Below are positions 49,547 through 57,698 of a stretch of DNA of 64,000 bases, in pieces. The stretch's first letter is position 1, and each line of letters starts with the position of its first letter. The stretch is from NCBI GenBank assembly GCA_964645765.1, contig CAZYBE010000011.1, forward strand, positions 1-64,000. Direction: 5' to 3'. The stretch is from CAZGMN01 sp964645765 (GTDB lineage: Bacteria; Acidobacteriota; Aminicenantia; Aminicenantales; Aminicenantaceae). Position numbers and translations under genes: made by a program. The notes beneath the pieces are model-generated. The model was not told the origin of the DNA, made no database searches, and worked only from the letters and a program-made list of their open reading frames with translations.

Positions 49547-51688
49547 TCATAACTCTTTTCTCTTTATCGGAAAAACTAAAGAAAAAGTGCTTCCCTGACC
49601 GATTTTGCTCTTGACAGATATCTTCCCTCCATGGGCTTCGACAGTATGCTTGACCAGAGTCAACCCCAAACCTGCGCCTTTCGCTGATTGCCTGAGCGCA
49701 TTTCGTCCTTGATAAAATTTGTCGAATATTTTGTTGAGTTCATCCTGAGGGATGCCTATTCCTCTATCCATGACTTCCAAGATGACATTATCTTCATCTT
49801 TTTTGAGATTGACATAAATATCTTTTATATCAGTGGAAAATTTTAGGGCGTTATCCAGAAGATTATTGAAAGCCTGCGACAGAGCATCTTGATCAACATA
49901 GAGATGGGGAATACCCTCAGAAACTACGGCATGAATCTTTATCCCCTTTTGAATCTCATCTTTTCTGAAATTCTCTATCTGCTGGAGCACAAGCTGAGCG
50001 ACATCGGTCTCGACAAACTCATATTCCTTCTTCCCTTCTTCTATCTTGGAAAAATCAAGAATGTTTTTTACAAGTCTGGTCAACTTGTCTGCATCCTGAG
50101 AGATGAGTGAAAAATACTGTTCCATTTTTACTTCATCTTTAACCTTTCCCTCTTTTAGCCTTTCAATCAGAGCCTTTATCGAGGTTAAGGGAGTCTTGAA
50201 TTCGTGGGAGACAGCAGAGACAAAGTCGGATTTTATCTTTAAAACCTCCATCTCATGAGCAATGGTCCGGACTATGATAGCCGCACCAAAAATAAGGATG
50301 ACGACCAGGGTGAGGATGGTCCAGAAGTAAAAGCTCTGCCTGATATCAACGATCGACGAACTCTCCGGCTGGCTGCGAAAAATTTCTATCCTCCAGGGCG
50401 GAAAATTGTCTTCGAAGAATTCAGTAACAGCGGATACTCCTGCAGATGAATCTTTCCTGCCAAAAAGAACTCTTCCAGAAAGATCGGAAATAGCTAGCCT
50501 CATATTTTCACTGGATGGAATCTCTTCGATTATTGTTTTCAGCGTTTGATCTTCTAAAGATTCATTTTTTATCTTGACTCCAATTATTCCCATTGAATTC
50601 GTTCCTGTCTTATCCGGAATCATGGCTGCAGAAATAAGAAAACTTCTTTCATCTATTGATTTGGAATGGTGCAACGGCTGCAGCCTGTCTATCCCTGGCT
50701 CAAGGAGTTTTTTACGCAATTCGGGAATAACGTCTTTTTCCAACGCTGTTATGACTTGCCACTGCTCGATCTTTTTCTGTTGCATTTTCTTTAACAGCTC
50801 AAATTCTCTCAAATATTCATCCGATACAGTATCAGCTAATTTTTTTGACATAGCATCAGCAATGATTTCTTCCAATATGGAGGAATAAGTCCGGAATTGG
50901 TCTTCTTTCAAGCTCCAGGAATCTTGAAGAAGGTCCCTGTATAAGGCTAAAGAGCTTCTCAGACGATTCTCATCATCACCTGAATTCTTATAGCAATCCA
51001 AAATCTGCAATCTGGCTACGAGGCTTAAGGGCAAGCCTGACGGGGTTATGCTTTCAGGATATTCTTCACATATTCTTAAATAAATTTTAATCGCCTCTTT
51101 GGAATTTTTTAATTTCGTAAAACAACGGCCGATACTATTGAGCACCTGAGCCTGGCAATTTTTGTCTTTGGAATTGGAGAAAATTTCTTCGTAGAGAGAA
51201 ATGGCTTTTCTGTAATTTCCTTGCCTGAATTCATATTCTTCTGCCTCTTTCAATTTCCGGGTTTGAGAATCGCTAAAAGACGCCGCAGATACAGGAATTG
51301 CAGTCTTTGTAGTGTCCTGAAACAAAGGGAAAAGAGGAGCTTCATTTTTATAAACAAGAAAAATCTGTTCTACCAATGGGTTCGAAGCCAATCTCGTCTC
51401 TAAAAGTCCCCTTATGGCTGAATAATTCCTGTCAGAAAAGGATGGAAATTGAGACAGATTCTGAAGAGCTAAATCAATATCCTTCAATCGGGTATGAATT
51501 TGAGTCTTTAAATAATCAGCAGCTCTCCTCAGTTCTGCTTCTTCCTGCCTGGCGAGTCTGAATTTTTCATTCCTTATGGCCCTGATGCCAAAGATGCTGA
51601 GTGAAACAGAGGGAAGGAAAATTGTTAGGAAGAAGATTAATACAAGTTTCTTTTGCCTTTTAAGAGCTATCTTAAGATTCTCGAGCAT
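49547..51688 (-). CDS. Cassette 5: sensor histidine kinase with extracytoplasmic TPR-like domain
   Basis: A 713-residue kinase: TM1 (about 15-33), extracytoplasmic part with TPR-like helices (about 148-225, EEYEFRQGNYRKAISLYEEI), FEDNFPPWRIEIF before TM2 (about 458-478), HisKA with H495 (SHEFKTPL) and ATPase motifs NLLDNALKFS, DRGIGIP and GAGLGLTLV. It is the first gene of the array and lies divergent from tRNA-Val. No strong ribosome site is seen before the ATG. Confidence 0.93.
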   Translation of the reverse strand: MLENLKIALKRQKKLVLIFFLTIFLPSVSLSIFGIRAIRNEKFRLARQEEAELRRAADYLKTQIHTRLKDIDLALQNLSQFPSFSDRNYSAIRGLLETRLASNPLVEQIFLVYKNEAPLFPLFQDTTKTAIPVSAASFSDSQTRKLKEAEEYEFRQGNYRKAISLYEEIFSNSKDKNCQAQVLNSIGRCFTKLKNSKEAIKIYLRICEEYPESITPSGLPLSLVARLQILDCYKNSGDDENRLRSSLALYRDLLQDSWSLKEDQFRTYSSILEEIIADAMSKKLADTVSDEYLREFELLKKMQQKKIEQWQVITALEKDVIPELRKKLLEPGIDRLQPLHHSKSIDERSFLISAAMIPDKTGTNSMGIIGVKIKNESLEDQTLKTIIEEIPSSENMRLAISDLSGRVLFGRKDSSAGVSAVTEFFEDNFPPWRIEIFRSQPESSSIVDIRQSFYFWTILTLVVILIFGAAIIVRTIAHEMEVLKIKSDFVSAVSHEFKTPLTSIKALIERLKEGKVKDEVKMEQYFSLISQDADKLTRLVKNILDFSKIEEGKKEYEFVETDVAQLVLQQIENFRKDEIQKGIKIHAVVSEGIPHLYVDQDALSQAFNNLLDNALKFSTDIKDIYVNLKKDEDNVILEVMDRGIGIPQDELNKIFDKFYQGRNALRQSAKGAGLGLTLVKHTVEAHGGKISVKSKIGQGSTFSLVFPIKRKEL

Positions 51689-51756
51689 TTATAAGGAACG
51701 CCCCGATATTTTATTAGTTAGTTTATCATATTGGCTTGGCTTAAAAGTTAAGCAAG

Positions 51757-51789
51757 TGTGAAGATTCTGTCAAGCTATTGTGGAGGCAC
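51757..51789. promoter_or_regulatory. Phased half-sites upstream of kinase 5
   Basis: TGTGAAG at 51757, TGTCAAG at 51768 and TGTGGAG at 51779 are spaced exactly 11 bp. GTGTGAAGATT is shared with the kinase 3 site. It lies about 70-95 bp upstream of the kinase start. Confidence 0.55.
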
Positions 51790-51812
51790 AAAAGTCAGCT
51801 TAGAGGAGGAAA

Positions 51813-51841
51813 TTGACAAAAACGGCTAAATTGAATAAAAA
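51813..51841 (+). promoter_or_regulatory. Promoter of tRNA-Val
   Basis: TTGACA (51813-51818), a 17-bp spacer and TAAAAA (51836-51841) sit 12 bp before the tRNA. Confidence 0.55.
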
Positions 51842-51853
51842 TAAAAACACGGT

Positions 51854-51928
51854 GGGCGATTAACTCAGTGGCAGAGTGCTACCTTCACACGGTAGAAGTC
51901 ACAGGTTCAAATCCTGTATCGCCCACCA
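51854..51928 (+). tRNA. tRNA-Val (anticodon CAC)
   Basis: A complete cloverleaf with encoded CCA. The acceptor arm GGGCGAT pairs with ATCGCCC, the D stem is ACTC/GAGT, the anticodon stem CTACC/GGTAG encloses TTCACAC with anticodon CAC, and the T arm is ACAGG/CCTGT with loop TTCAAAT. The 3' 40 bases (51886-51925) recur at 54334 and 56257, marking it as an integration site. Confidence 0.95.
51886..51925 (+). repeat. tRNA-Val 3' end, attachment-like repeat 1
   Basis: The 40 bp of the intact tRNA 3' end, from the anticodon loop through the discriminator base, form the first of three direct copies. The others differ at two positions each. Confidence 0.8.
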
Positions 51929-52224
51929 ACCTTATTCCGAAACGCCAACCTTTTTCGGGGCCCCTCCTAATTGGCTAGGAGGGGTAGGGATGGTTAATAT
52001 TAATAATTTAAAGTCTTAAGGGCGTTTTGGGGTGTCTTCACGTCGAGCTTATTTTTATCCCTCTTTATAGGCCAAGGGGGATTAATAATTTTTAGATCAA
52101 TTCTTGGAGGCGTTTCGGGCCATAAACAATTGCGCAATCCCCCGGCCCGGCAAAACGACAGGTGTGCCCAAAATCGGGCTGGGAAGCTGGCCGACGACGT
52201 GATGAAGATGCCTTTCGCTCCGAC
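51926..52224. repeat. tRNA downstream flank, duplicated at 56297-56565
   Basis: About 260 bp after the tRNA recur, diverged, after the third tRNA fragment. Shared landmarks are AAGGGGGAT, TTCTTG-GG-GCGTTTCGG, and ACAGGTGTGCCCAAAAT (52158-52174) versus ACAGGTGTGCTCAAAAT (56536-56552). Near its start, CCCCTCCTA (51961-51969) and TAGGAGGGG (51976-51984) form a perfect 9-bp hairpin without a T run. No gene is seen. Confidence 0.65.
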
Positions 52225-53154
52225 CTACTTTTTGCCCAACACGAACAGCAATCCAGGATGCGCGCGCAATTCCTGATTGACGCGCATGCCACGAAATAGC
52301 AGCCTTACGTCCGGATTATCACTTTCACATGACTTCAGGAACGCCTTGTCGTCTCGGTTCAGGACAAACAGCTTCCTGTAAAACTCCTCGACCTGTTTCT
52401 TTATGTCTCCGAGCTCGACACGCGTTGCCTGTGCCTCCCTGAGAAACGGACCCAGAGACCGGACGAATGCCTTCTCGTCATACTTCTCAATGCTGCGCAA
52501 CAGGCTATCGAGGCGAGGCTCTCTCTTCGCCAAGACAAGGTAGAACATCATGAGCTTTCTTAGCAGGACCTTTCTCATCTTCATCCTGGAAGCATGAAAA
52601 ATGTCATGAATGTCGCGCGGGTAAAGCCGTTCCACCATCGCTTTTGTCTTCATCGCCGTGATCTCTTCAAGCGAGTAGGTCTTTACTTTGAAGACGGGGA
52701 GGTCGAAGACGTGACCGAAGCGCTTTGAAAGCGTGCCTGCGACTGGAACTCTTTCGAGAAAATTGATTTCCAGCTTCACGCTGTCCGCCGGGCCCGCGAG
52801 GCTCCGGTAGCGGAGGAGAAACCTTTCCATGATGTAGGAGCCCGGCTTCAGATCAAACCCGTAGTCCAACGATCCCGCAAGGCGCGTTATCTCTTCCCGC
52901 ACATGCGGCCGGATCTCCAGCATTCTTTCCTTCTTGATTGCGCCGACGAAATTGAAGTCCAGGTCGATGGACAGCCTCGGCAGGTCGAGATAAACGAAAT
53001 TCAGAGCCGTCCCGCCCTTGAGGGCCAGTGCTTTCGCAAGCACTTCATTTTCCTGGACCGCGGCCAGTAGTCTCGTGATGTGATAGGCCTTCTCAAGAAA
53101 AACGGGATTGAAACCCGTATCCCTCTGAAGCTTCTGCAACGCTTTCAGGTCCAT
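52225..53154 (-). CDS. AbiEii-type nucleotidyltransferase toxin
   Basis: A 309-residue protein with the nucleotidyltransferase motifs of the AbiEii/DUF1814 family: KGGTALNF (GGT at 47-49) and SIDLDF (D64 and D66). AbiEii is the toxin of type IV abortive-infection pairs; related MenT/AbiEii toxins add nucleotides to tRNA acceptor ends. The start at 53154 is chosen because it follows the AbiEi-like stop by 1 nt and gives the normal N-terminus; the frame is open further upstream but that part is Arg-rich overlap. Confidence 0.88.
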   Translation of the reverse strand: MDLKALQKLQRDTGFNPVFLEKAYHITRLLAAVQENEVLAKALALKGGTALNFVYLDLPRLSIDLDFNFVGAIKKERMLEIRPHVREEITRLAGSLDYGFDLKPGSYIMERFLLRYRSLAGPADSVKLEINFLERVPVAGTLSKRFGHVFDLPVFKVKTYSLEEITAMKTKAMVERLYPRDIHDIFHASRMKMRKVLLRKLMMFYLVLAKREPRLDSLLRSIEKYDEKAFVRSLGPFLREAQATRVELGDIKKQVEEFYRKLFVLNRDDKAFLKSCESDNPDVRLLFRGMRVNQELRAHPGLLFVLGKK

Positions 53155-53155
53155 T

Positions 53156-53986
53156 TCAAACGCCCTCCGTCGCCTTCTCCAGCCTCGGATCGACAATGAC
53201 CTTCCATTTGCCGACGAATTTCCCACCCTTCCCCTTTTCGAAATAGTACGTGCTTTGTGATAGTGAGGCCTGAAGCTCTTCAAGGAATGCGTCCGGCGTC
53301 TTGACCGGTTCCCTCAGCAGGTCGAAAACGTAGCCCGCGCGGTTGAGCAGGATGCGCTTTCCCGTCCTCTTGATGTAGCCGAGCAGCCTGTCCCATTTCA
53401 CTTCGCGCGCATCCATGAGGCACCTGACGATTTCCTCGTATCCGCCCGCGTACTGAGGCATACGCAGGACATCGACTATGGTCCTTTCCAGATCCGAGAC
53501 CGCGACCTTCTCGTCCCTGTACTTGATTTGCTCGATGCCAAAGAATTCCTTCTCCCGGAGCCTGACGGGACGGATGACGCTTCCCTTATAGGTGAGGACT
53601 TTCGCCTGCTTCGTGGTCGTGACGTAGACTTGGGAGGCCGCCTGCTGCGCGAGGCCGTGGAGGGCCAGGGCCGTGTAATATGAGAGGAAATAAGGCCACG
53701 CAAGGTGCGCCGCCACAATGACCGGGTCCTCGGCATAGCTTCCCCTGTCGTGGACGATGTGCGCCGGGATCCGGACGTAGAGGTTTGCCTTCACTTTTCC
53801 CAGTGCGCCTTTCTGCTCCATTTTCCTCAGGACGCCGTAGGCTTGCAGCTTCGGGATTCTGAGAAGCTTCATCGCCTCCTCCGCTGTGACGATTTTCCTG
53901 TCCTCGGCTTCCAGGAGGAAGTAGAGCTTCTGTTCCAGGCCCGAAAGCTTCTTCAGGACGTACATTTTCTTAACTCTGTCTTTCAT
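53156..53986 (-). CDS. AbiEi-type antitoxin/transcriptional repressor
   Basis: A 276-residue protein with an N-terminal winged helix (about 15-70, ITAEEAMKLLRIPKLQAYGVLRKM cited as MKLLRIPKLQAYGVLRKM) followed by an AbiEi C-terminal domain containing YYTALALHGL and VSDLERTIVDVLRMP. In the family it represses its operon through repeats in the promoter and opposes the toxin without binding it. AGGATGG supports the ATG at 53986 over one at 54004. Two 18-bp direct repeats lie just upstream. Confidence 0.88.
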   Translation of the reverse strand: MKDRVKKMYVLKKLSGLEQKLYFLLEAEDRKIVTAEEAMKLLRIPKLQAYGVLRKMEQKGALGKVKANLYVRIPAHIVHDRGSYAEDPVIVAAHLAWPYFLSYYTALALHGLAQQAASQVYVTTTKQAKVLTYKGSVIRPVRLREKEFFGIEQIKYRDEKVAVSDLERTIVDVLRMPQYAGGYEEIVRCLMDAREVKWDRLLGYIKRTGKRILLNRAGYVFDLLREPVKTPDAFLEELQASLSQSTYYFEKGKGGKFVGKWKVIVDPRLEKATEGV

Positions 53987-54010
53987 ATTTATCCATCCTG
54001 ACATAATTTT

Positions 54011-54091
54011 TAAGTCAAAGTTAAATATGTTCTTAACTTCGTATTAAATATTATATCATAACAGACTAATTTATAAGTTAAAGTTAAATAT
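54011..54091. promoter_or_regulatory. Paired 18-bp direct repeats upstream of the AbiE-like operon
   Basis: TAAGTCAAAGTTAAATAT (54011-54028) and TAAGTTAAAGTTAAATAT (54074-54091) match at 17 of 18 positions and are 63 bp apart, six helical turns. They flank an A+T-rich stretch with a TATAAT hexamer on the minus strand. This is a likely operator for the AbiEi-like repressor. Confidence 0.6.
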
Positions 54092-54875
54092 TGTGCCTGT
54101 TTCTGATGCCGTTCCCTCCCTTTTCGATATAGGATTTTCGGCTTTTTCGTGTCCGGGGGTTTATACGATTCTGTCCACTCCACTGTGCCCAAAGTGTGCC
54201 CAAAAATATCTAGAGAAATCAAAAAATCCATCAAAATATCGAAAAATATCGCAATCCGGAAAGCCTGGAATTTCGCGTTTTTACAGGGGAAATCCCTTAT
54301 TTTCTTCGCTTTCTCCCCTTTTTGCGTAACCTGCACACGGTAGAAGTCAGAGGTTTAAATCCTGTATCGCCCATTTTCTTTTTTACCAACAAGATACCAA
54401 AAGGGACGATCTTGCATATTTTAACGCAGCGGCCATGATTGTGGCTAAACGCCCTTTCCCTGCCCTCGATAGCTTCCACAATAAAGTGATTTAAGCTCAG
54501 ACAATACCTTTCAGGGACCAAACTCTTTCTAATTGCCATAAAGAAACTTGATCCCTCGGGTTGAGGAAGCCGAGCAGGAAGAAATATGAGTCTCTCCGGG
54601 AATGACTTCCATTCTGGTTTCGAGACCACCGCAGTTCCGTTTGATAAGCAGGACATGGAAATCTTTCCAGGGCTGGATAATGTTCTGTTCATCGAACTCG
54701 TCGACCGCAGAACCAGAAATCGCGCAGGGATTCCGTCGTGGAAGAAGGAAAAAAGCATAAACAATATTGAGCTGCGATTTCAGCTTTTTATTTCGCGAGC
54801 CCGCATAACCGGGAAATCTTGCTCTTCCGCTTATTTTAAGTATAATTAAAGAAATTGCACGGAGAGGACAAAGTT
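54092..54875. other. Intergenic region between the two islands
   Basis: Nearly 800 bp without a convincing gene. It contains a GTGCCCAAA word twice (about 54187-54203), the second tRNA-Val fragment (54334-54373) and open frames that lack recognisable protein features. The right part may carry remnants of lost genes and the promoter of the ATPase. Confidence 0.5.
54334..54373 (+). repeat. tRNA-Val 3' fragment, attachment-like repeat 2
   Basis: A 40-bp copy of 51886-51925 with two differences in the T arm. There is no 5' half, so it is not a tRNA. It marks the boundary between the AbiE-like island and the ATPase island. Confidence 0.8.
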
Positions 54876-56093
54876 TTGTCTATAATTAAAAAATACATCG
54901 AACGGCCGGAATACATTAAACGTATCACTCCTTTTGTTGACAAGCCCACCATCAAAATTCTCGTGGGACAACGTCGGGTCGGCAAGAGCTTCCTTCTTTA
55001 CCAGATCATGGATGCGCTAAGGAAAAGGGGCATCCCCGAGAGTCGAATCGTTTACATCAACAAAGAGCTGCATGACTTTGAAGACATCAGAAACGACCGC
55101 GATCTCATAGCCTATATAGACCGTCAGTGCAGGACAGGGAAGACGCTCCGTCATGTTTTCATCGATCAAGTCCAGGACATCGCGCATTTCGAGAGAGCTC
55201 TTAAATCGCTGATCGCTGCCGGTGGGACCGACCTCTATTGCACCGGGAGCGACGCCCGAATGCTTTCAGGAGAGCTGGCGACCGATCTCAATGGCCGCTA
55301 TGTAGAAACAGTTATTCACGCCCTGTCTTATTTAGAGTTTCTTGATTTTCACCGATTAGAATCCTCTACAAAATCCCTCGAGGCCTACATACGGTTGGGC
55401 GGTCTTCCGTTCCTGATCCATCTCCCTCTTAAAGAATCGACAGCCTACGACTATCTGCGCAATATTTACGGCACAATCCTATTCAAGGATGTTATCCGCC
55501 GGCACCGCATCAGGAATCCGGCCTTTCTTGAGCGGCTCGTCCTCTTCCTTGCCGATAATACAGGCAACCTTGTCTCGGCCAAAAAAATCAGTGATTTTCT
55601 TAAGTCACAAAGGATGAAGATCTCCCCGAATCTTGTCCTGGACTATCTCGCCCACTTAGCTCAATCCTACTTTGTCCATCAAGTGCGCCGCTCCGACGCG
55701 TATGGGAAAAAAATATTCGAGATCGGCGAAAAATACTATTTCGAGGACCTCGGGCTGCGACATGCGCTCGTAGGCTACCGCCAGGCAGACATCCAAAAAG
55801 TCATCGAGAACCTCGTTTTCATGCATATGAAAATCGCCGGATACGATGTAACCATTGGGAAGCTCAATGGGGGAGAGATCGACTTCATCTGCAGGAGACG
55901 TGATGAGAAGATCTATATTCAGACGGCATACCTCCTTACCGACCAGAAGACTAAGGACCGGGAATTTTGGCGCCTTCTGAATATAAAAGACGATTATCCC
56001 AAATTCGTTATCTCTATGGACCCGATGGCCAGCGGTGATATCCTGGGTATCCAGCATCTCTCCCTGATCAACTTTTTACAAAAAAAATGGTGA
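54876..56093 (+). CDS. AAA_14/DUF4143 ATPase with altered Walker B
   Basis: A 406-residue protein of the common prokaryotic AAA_14 + DUF4143 type. Walker A is GQRRVGKS (31-38). Walker B reads VFIDQVQ, with Q98 where the family has the catalytic Glu (codon CAA). CTGSDARMLSGELATDLNGRY matches the sensor region, here cited as TGSDARMLS. The DUF4143 domain near the end has EIDFICRRRDEKIYIQ, a restriction-endonuclease-like site. The start TTG at 54876 has GGAGAGG 8 nt upstream; a TTG at 54855 also opens the frame. The family's role is unclear; defence and transport roles have been proposed. Confidence 0.87.
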   Translation: MSIIKKYIERPEYIKRITPFVDKPTIKILVGQRRVGKSFLLYQIMDALRKRGIPESRIVYINKELHDFEDIRNDRDLIAYIDRQCRTGKTLRHVFIDQVQDIAHFERALKSLIAAGGTDLYCTGSDARMLSGELATDLNGRYVETVIHALSYLEFLDFHRLESSTKSLEAYIRLGGLPFLIHLPLKESTAYDYLRNIYGTILFKDVIRRHRIRNPAFLERLVLFLADNTGNLVSAKKISDFLKSQRMKISPNLVLDYLAHLAQSYFVHQVRRSDAYGKKIFEIGEKYYFEDLGLRHALVGYRQADIQKVIENLVFMHMKIAGYDVTIGKLNGGEIDFICRRRDEKIYIQTAYLLTDQKTKDREFWRLLNIKDDYPKFVISMDPMASGDILGIQHLSLINFLQKKW

Positions 56094-56256
56094 AGGAGAA
56101 ATAACTGTCCTGTGGCTAAAATTGTGGCTAAGCCCTGGATAAAAGAGGCAGAACCAGGTTAAGAGAGGATAAAACAGGAAAAAATAGGCTGATTCAAGCG
56201 TATTGATAATAAAAACAATAAGATAGAAAAGACTTTTCAAGATTTTGTGCACTCTA
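56094..56256. other. Short non-coding stretch before the third tRNA fragment
   Basis: No gene. It contains GTGGCTAAAATTGTGGCTAA and A+T-rich sequence. Confidence 0.4.
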
Positions 56257-56296
56257 CACACGGTAGAAGTCACAGGTCCAAGTCCTGTATCGCCCA
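56257..56296 (+). repeat. tRNA-Val 3' fragment, attachment-like repeat 3
   Basis: A 40-bp copy of 51886-51925 with two differences in the T loop region. Unlike copy 2 it is followed by the duplicated downstream flank (56297-56565), so it is the best candidate for the original chromosomal 3' end displaced by insertion. Confidence 0.82.
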
Positions 56297-56565
56297 CTAA
56301 CCTTTACGCAAGATACTTACCTGCTTGGTGGCTTCCCCTTATACGTCAGGGGAGGTGGAAGGGATTAAAAGCTAAGACAGACGTCTTGAAAAATGTCTCA
56401 AGAAATTAAGCCCCGAAACGTCGTCCTGCTTTAGGCCTTCTTTTATTGCTAAGGGGGATAAGGGGGCATAACAAATTTTAGTTAGATTCTTGAGGGCGTT
56501 TCGGATTTTGCGCCATTGCGCCATCCATCAAAATGACAGGTGTGCTCAAAATGACGAAATCGTCT
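56297..56565. repeat. Diverged second copy of the tRNA downstream flank
   Basis: Aligns in pieces with 51926-52185. TCCCCT/AGGGGA forms a weak hairpin at about 56335-56356 where the first copy has its 9-bp stem. No gene is seen up to 56623. Confidence 0.6.
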
Positions 56566-56623
56566 TCATCAAATATTCACAATTTCTTCATATTTCCTTA
56601 ACGCAGACGCGATACAGTGGAGT

Positions 56624-57652
56624 GTGAACAAGAAGCAAGTTTCCCTCCTGACTGAACGCCCGCAAGCCCGGAACCTCAATATCGAGGAAGCAAGAAATTT
56701 GTTGGCAGAGGGCTGGGTAGCTGCCGACCTCCATGTTCATACACTTCATTCGTACGACGTCATCCCAACCCGGCTGGTGGATCCTTTGACGCTCTACCGG
56801 AAAGCGCGGCGGCTCGGCATGACCTATATCACCTTTACCGATCACGACTCTATGGACGCTTATGACCAAATCGGATGGACTCGAGAAGGCCTTGTCCCAG
56901 CCGTCGAGGTCACGATCTTGGATCCCGATAAAGTGGGGCACACTGTCCATATCAATGTCTACGCTCTCGACCGCGGCCAATTTGGCGAAATCTTGAAAAT
57001 CGCCCGTCTTGACCAGAACATCGAGCGGTTGGTTTCCTATTTGAAGGACGAGCATCTCCCCTACACATTCAATCATCCGTTCTGGCACGAACCACGGGAG
57101 AAGCCCAATCTTCGGGCCATCCTCGATATCGCCGACCTCTTCCCCGTTTTGGAATATAACATGGGACGGATCGCCCGAATTAATCGACAGGCGCTTAGGC
57201 TGGCCCAGGCGAGGAGGCGGGGCATCGTGGCGACGACGGATACCCACGTCGGCGAGATCGGCAGGGCTTTTACCATCGCCCGGGGCGACACATTCATGGA
57301 ATTTTTTGACCAAATTCGATTGGGGCAATCCTTCATTGTTCCAGCCGACCTGAACATCTCTCGCTTAAAGGGGGAAACGACAATCCGCATCCGCCAACTT
57401 TTTAATAAATCCGGCTGGCTATATGCCAAAGACTGGTTCGCAATTAACACCGGGAGTGCGATCCTCGACGGAATCATCGCTCGGCTGGCACAGGCACGCC
57501 CTGAGACACAGGGGCTCGCCAAAAAGATTCTCAAAATAATTCTAGAGGGCGCGTCCCGCTCAGGAATCCCCGGCTCTCTATATCTTCGATCCCAACAAAA
57601 CCTAGCGGACCAAATTCACGGACTCCTGGAAAGTATGGAGACCGTTACTTGA
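56624..57652 (+). CDS. PHP-domain phosphoesterase
   Basis: A 342-residue protein with PHP metal-site motifs in order: DLHVHTLHS, FTDHDS, Glu in PAVEVT, FNHPFWHE and TDTHVGE. PHP proteins hydrolyse phosphoesters with a trinuclear metal site. The C-terminal 100 residues are helical and unassigned. The GTG at 56624 has GGAG only 1 nt upstream, so the true start is uncertain and may lie a few codons later. It leads a rightward cluster with a metallophosphoesterase and a LOG-type protein. Confidence 0.85.
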   Translation: MNKKQVSLLTERPQARNLNIEEARNLLAEGWVAADLHVHTLHSYDVIPTRLVDPLTLYRKARRLGMTYITFTDHDSMDAYDQIGWTREGLVPAVEVTILDPDKVGHTVHINVYALDRGQFGEILKIARLDQNIERLVSYLKDEHLPYTFNHPFWHEPREKPNLRAILDIADLFPVLEYNMGRIARINRQALRLAQARRRGIVATTDTHVGEIGRAFTIARGDTFMEFFDQIRLGQSFIVPADLNISRLKGETTIRIRQLFNKSGWLYAKDWFAINTGSAILDGIIARLAQARPETQGLAKKILKIILEGASRSGIPGSLYLRSQQNLADQIHGLLESMETVT

Positions 57653-57698
57653 CCCCATCTTTTTCTTGTCCAATGTAGTATAGTTAATAGAATAAAGC

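Noticed and set aside
52092..52292. 66-codon minus ORF after the AbiEii-like gene
   Set aside because: It overlaps the toxin end and the duplicated flank and has no protein features.
54297..54849. ORFs on both strands around the second tRNA fragment (155 and 87 codons)
   Set aside because: No family, signal or good ribosome site; the minus one reads through the tRNA fragment to give the well-known MGDTG-type false peptide.
51926..56260. A phage or ICE integrase in the tRNA islands
   Set aside because: None of the open frames shows tyrosine or serine recombinase motifs.
56076..56297. 73-codon minus ORF starting MGDTG
   Set aside because: It starts in the tRNA-Val fragment and is the usual artefact of translating a tRNA 3' end.
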